In this document: piece after piece, positions 62,917 through 64,000 of the stretch
How positions within the stretch are numbered: position 1 is the stretch's first letter
Layout of the letters: every line of letters begins with the position of its first letter
Assembly (NCBI GenBank): GCA_031551755.1
Contig: JAVBNE010000035.1
Span: 25,776-89,775, forward strand
Length of the DNA: 64,000 nt
Direction: 5' to 3'
From: JAVBMU01 sp031551755
GTDB taxonomy: Bacteria > Actinomycetota > Actinomycetes > Actinomycetales > Cellulomonadaceae
The notes under the pieces: generated by a model
What the model was told of the DNA's origin: nothing
The model's input: the letters and a program-made list of their open reading frames with translations, nothing else
Database searches by the model: none
Position numbers and translations under genes: made by a program

Positions 62917-63837
62917 ATGTTCGACGCTGAACTCGGCCAAGATTCGCTGGTACTGTCCCGATCGACCCATCCTGCATACATTCGCCAGGCAAGGCGCCAA
63001 GGCACGCTGGAACGTCTCACGCGTGGCGCATACTGGCTCCCTGAGAACAAGGAGCGCCACGAACTCGCGCGGCTCCGGGCGGTTTCTCATCTGCGGGCGG
63101 TATCCGTCATGTTGGGTTCCGACCATACGTTCTGCCGCGCAAGCGCGGCGCTTCTGTGGGATCTTCCACTGTGGAGCATTCCGACGGCGGCCCATGTGAT
63201 CCAGCGCTGGACGACGGGTGCCGGTGGCCGTCGCGACACGATACGGCATCGCGAAACTTGCCCGGACGAGGACACGACCGTCCTGCACGGGCTGCGGGCG
63301 ACGACCCTCGAGCGCACTGTGGTCGACTGCGCGCGAACCCTGCCTGCTGCCGATGGGCTCGCACTCGTCGATGCCGCGCTCGGGTTGGGTGTCGAACGTT
63401 CACGGCTGGCGCAAGCATGTGTCCGCGGCGCCCGAGGCGTCGTCCGGGCGCGAGCAGTCATCGAGGAAGCCGACGGCGGCGCCGCATCCCCAGGTGAGTC
63501 CATCACTCGACTGCACCTGCTTCGCCACGGACTGCCTCGGCCCGAGACCCAGATCCGCATCCGGACGCGTCGGGGAACCTTCTACGGCGACCTCGGATGG
63601 CGGTGCGGGAGGGTCTTGGTCGAGTTCGACGGTCGGATCAAGTACACCCGGCTTGCTCAAGGCGACCCTGCGGAGGTCGTGTATCAGGAGAAGCTGCGCC
63701 AAGAGGCCATCGAGGAGTTGGGCTGGCGAGTAGCCCGGGTCGCGGCTGCGGACCTCCGTGATGGGCCTGGTCTTGCGCGCCGGATCGGGTTTCTGCTGCC
63801 TGAGTTCACATCGACCGACCGTCCGGGGCTCGGCTAG
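62917..63837 (+). CDS. AbiEi-like antitoxin / DUF559-type nuclease-fold protein
   Basis: A 306-residue protein. The N-terminal half resembles type IV antitoxin AbiEi regulators with a winged helix (THPAYIRQARRQGTLERLTRGAYWLPENKERHELARLRAV). The C-terminal half resembles the DUF559/very-short-patch-like endonuclease fold: D in FYGDLGW, then ExDGRIKYTR (E-x-D-x4-K) fits a PD-(D/E)xK core, followed by QEKLRQEAIEELGWRVARV. This combined form is frequent in actinobacteria. No toxin gene lies beside it in the window. ATG at 62917 gives the cleanest start. The role could be regulation or DNA processing. Confidence 0.78.
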   Translation: MFDAELGQDSLVLSRSTHPAYIRQARRQGTLERLTRGAYWLPENKERHELARLRAVSHLRAVSVMLGSDHTFCRASAALLWDLPLWSIPTAAHVIQRWTTGAGGRRDTIRHRETCPDEDTTVLHGLRATTLERTVVDCARTLPAADGLALVDAALGLGVERSRLAQACVRGARGVVRARAVIEEADGGAASPGESITRLHLLRHGLPRPETQIRIRTRRGTFYGDLGWRCGRVLVEFDGRIKYTRLAQGDPAEVVYQEKLRQEAIEELGWRVARVAAADLRDGPGLARRIGFLLPEFTSTDRPGLG

Positions 63838-63862
63838 CGAGTAGCGCAACGAGGGTCGTGGC

Positions 63863-64000
63863 CGAGCGCTGTGGTTCTGGCCGAGCGCTGTGGTTCTGGC
63901 CGAGCGCTGTGGTTCTGGCCGAGCGCTGTGGTTCTGGCCGAGCGCTGTGGTTCTGGCCGAGCGCGGTGGTTCTGGCCGAGCGCTGTGGTTCTGGCCGAGC
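63863..64000 (+). repeat. 19-nt tandem repeat array C (runs off the right edge)
   Basis: At least seven direct units of CGAGCGCTGTGGTTCTGGC starting at 63863, 63882, 63901, 63920, 63939, 63958 and 63977, plus the first 5 nt of an eighth. One unit (63958) has CGCGG for CGCTG. It continues beyond the window, so palindrome and inverted end are not visible. Confidence 0.92.

Noticed and set aside
63863..64000. CRISPR array interpretation of the 19-nt tandem repeats
   Set aside because: Units are contiguous with no unique spacers; no cas genes in view.

Overview
This is a high-GC actinobacterial chromosome segment. The lineage evidence is a mycothiol synthase gene, a clpC copy, an actinobacterial type Tad cluster preceded by a MrfA/Rv3649-type helicase, GTG starts and many 1-4 nt gene overlaps. 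The order holB-topA-helicase-Tad/ssd-HAD-acs follows the Mycobacterium tuberculosis Rv3644c-Rv3667 neighbourhood. The PFNA-type kinase/FN3/MoxR/DUF58/transglutaminase operon points to Micrococcales or a relative. I cannot name the genus with confidence.

Layout. 1-5.9 kb: the 5' part of clpC, a universal stress protein, a pentapeptide-repeat protein, two tandem paralogous secreted proteins and tRNA-Thr(CGT). 6-14 kb: a secreted tripeptidyl-peptidase-like lipoprotein, a SHOCT membrane protein, holB, tmk, a Gfo/Idh/MocA oxidoreductase and topA. 14-21.3 kb: a PAP2 phosphatase, a GtrA protein, VKOR, two related secreted proteins, the proton-pumping pyrophosphatase hppA and a TetR regulator. 21.4-29.4 kb: an SRPBCC protein, the helicase, then a seven-gene Tad pilus operon on the minus strand. 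30.4-43.3 kb: a six-gene plus-strand operon (FHA protein, Ser/Thr kinase, 1930-residue Ig/FN3 surface protein, MoxR ATPase, DUF58, transglutaminase-like protein). 43.3-52 kb: a HAD phosphatase, an ABC exporter pair, acs, a VOC protein and an MFS transporter. 52-58 kb: an accessory cell-surface region with an LPATG-anchored protein, an ESX-like small protein, a 756-residue type VII-like protein, and two and a fraction tandem copies of a lipoprotein gene. 58-64 kb: mshD, ppk1, a mutT1-like NUDIX/phosphatase gene and an AbiEi/DUF559-like gene, with arrays of a 19-nt repeat.

How the genes work together. holB, tmk and topA serve replication. The Tad operon encodes an ATPase (TadA), two platform proteins (TadB, TadC), a pilin-like DUF4244 protein, two TadE-like minor subunits and a MinD-like localiser. 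In the PFNA-type operon the kinase and the giant protein both carry extracellular FN3-like modules, which suggests cell-surface sensing joined to FHA phospho-recognition and a MoxR chaperone. The last protein there has lost two of the three transglutaminase catalytic residues. ppk1 and mutT1 pair polyphosphate and nucleotide metabolism. Predicted CRP/GlxR sites in front of hppA and acs suggest joint control of energy metabolism.

The most novel items are the lipoprotein array with an exact 838-bp period beside the type VII-like gene, the 19-nt repeat family with a shared palindromic layout at two loci, and the inactivated transglutaminase. All coordinates and motifs were read by eye; no database search was run.
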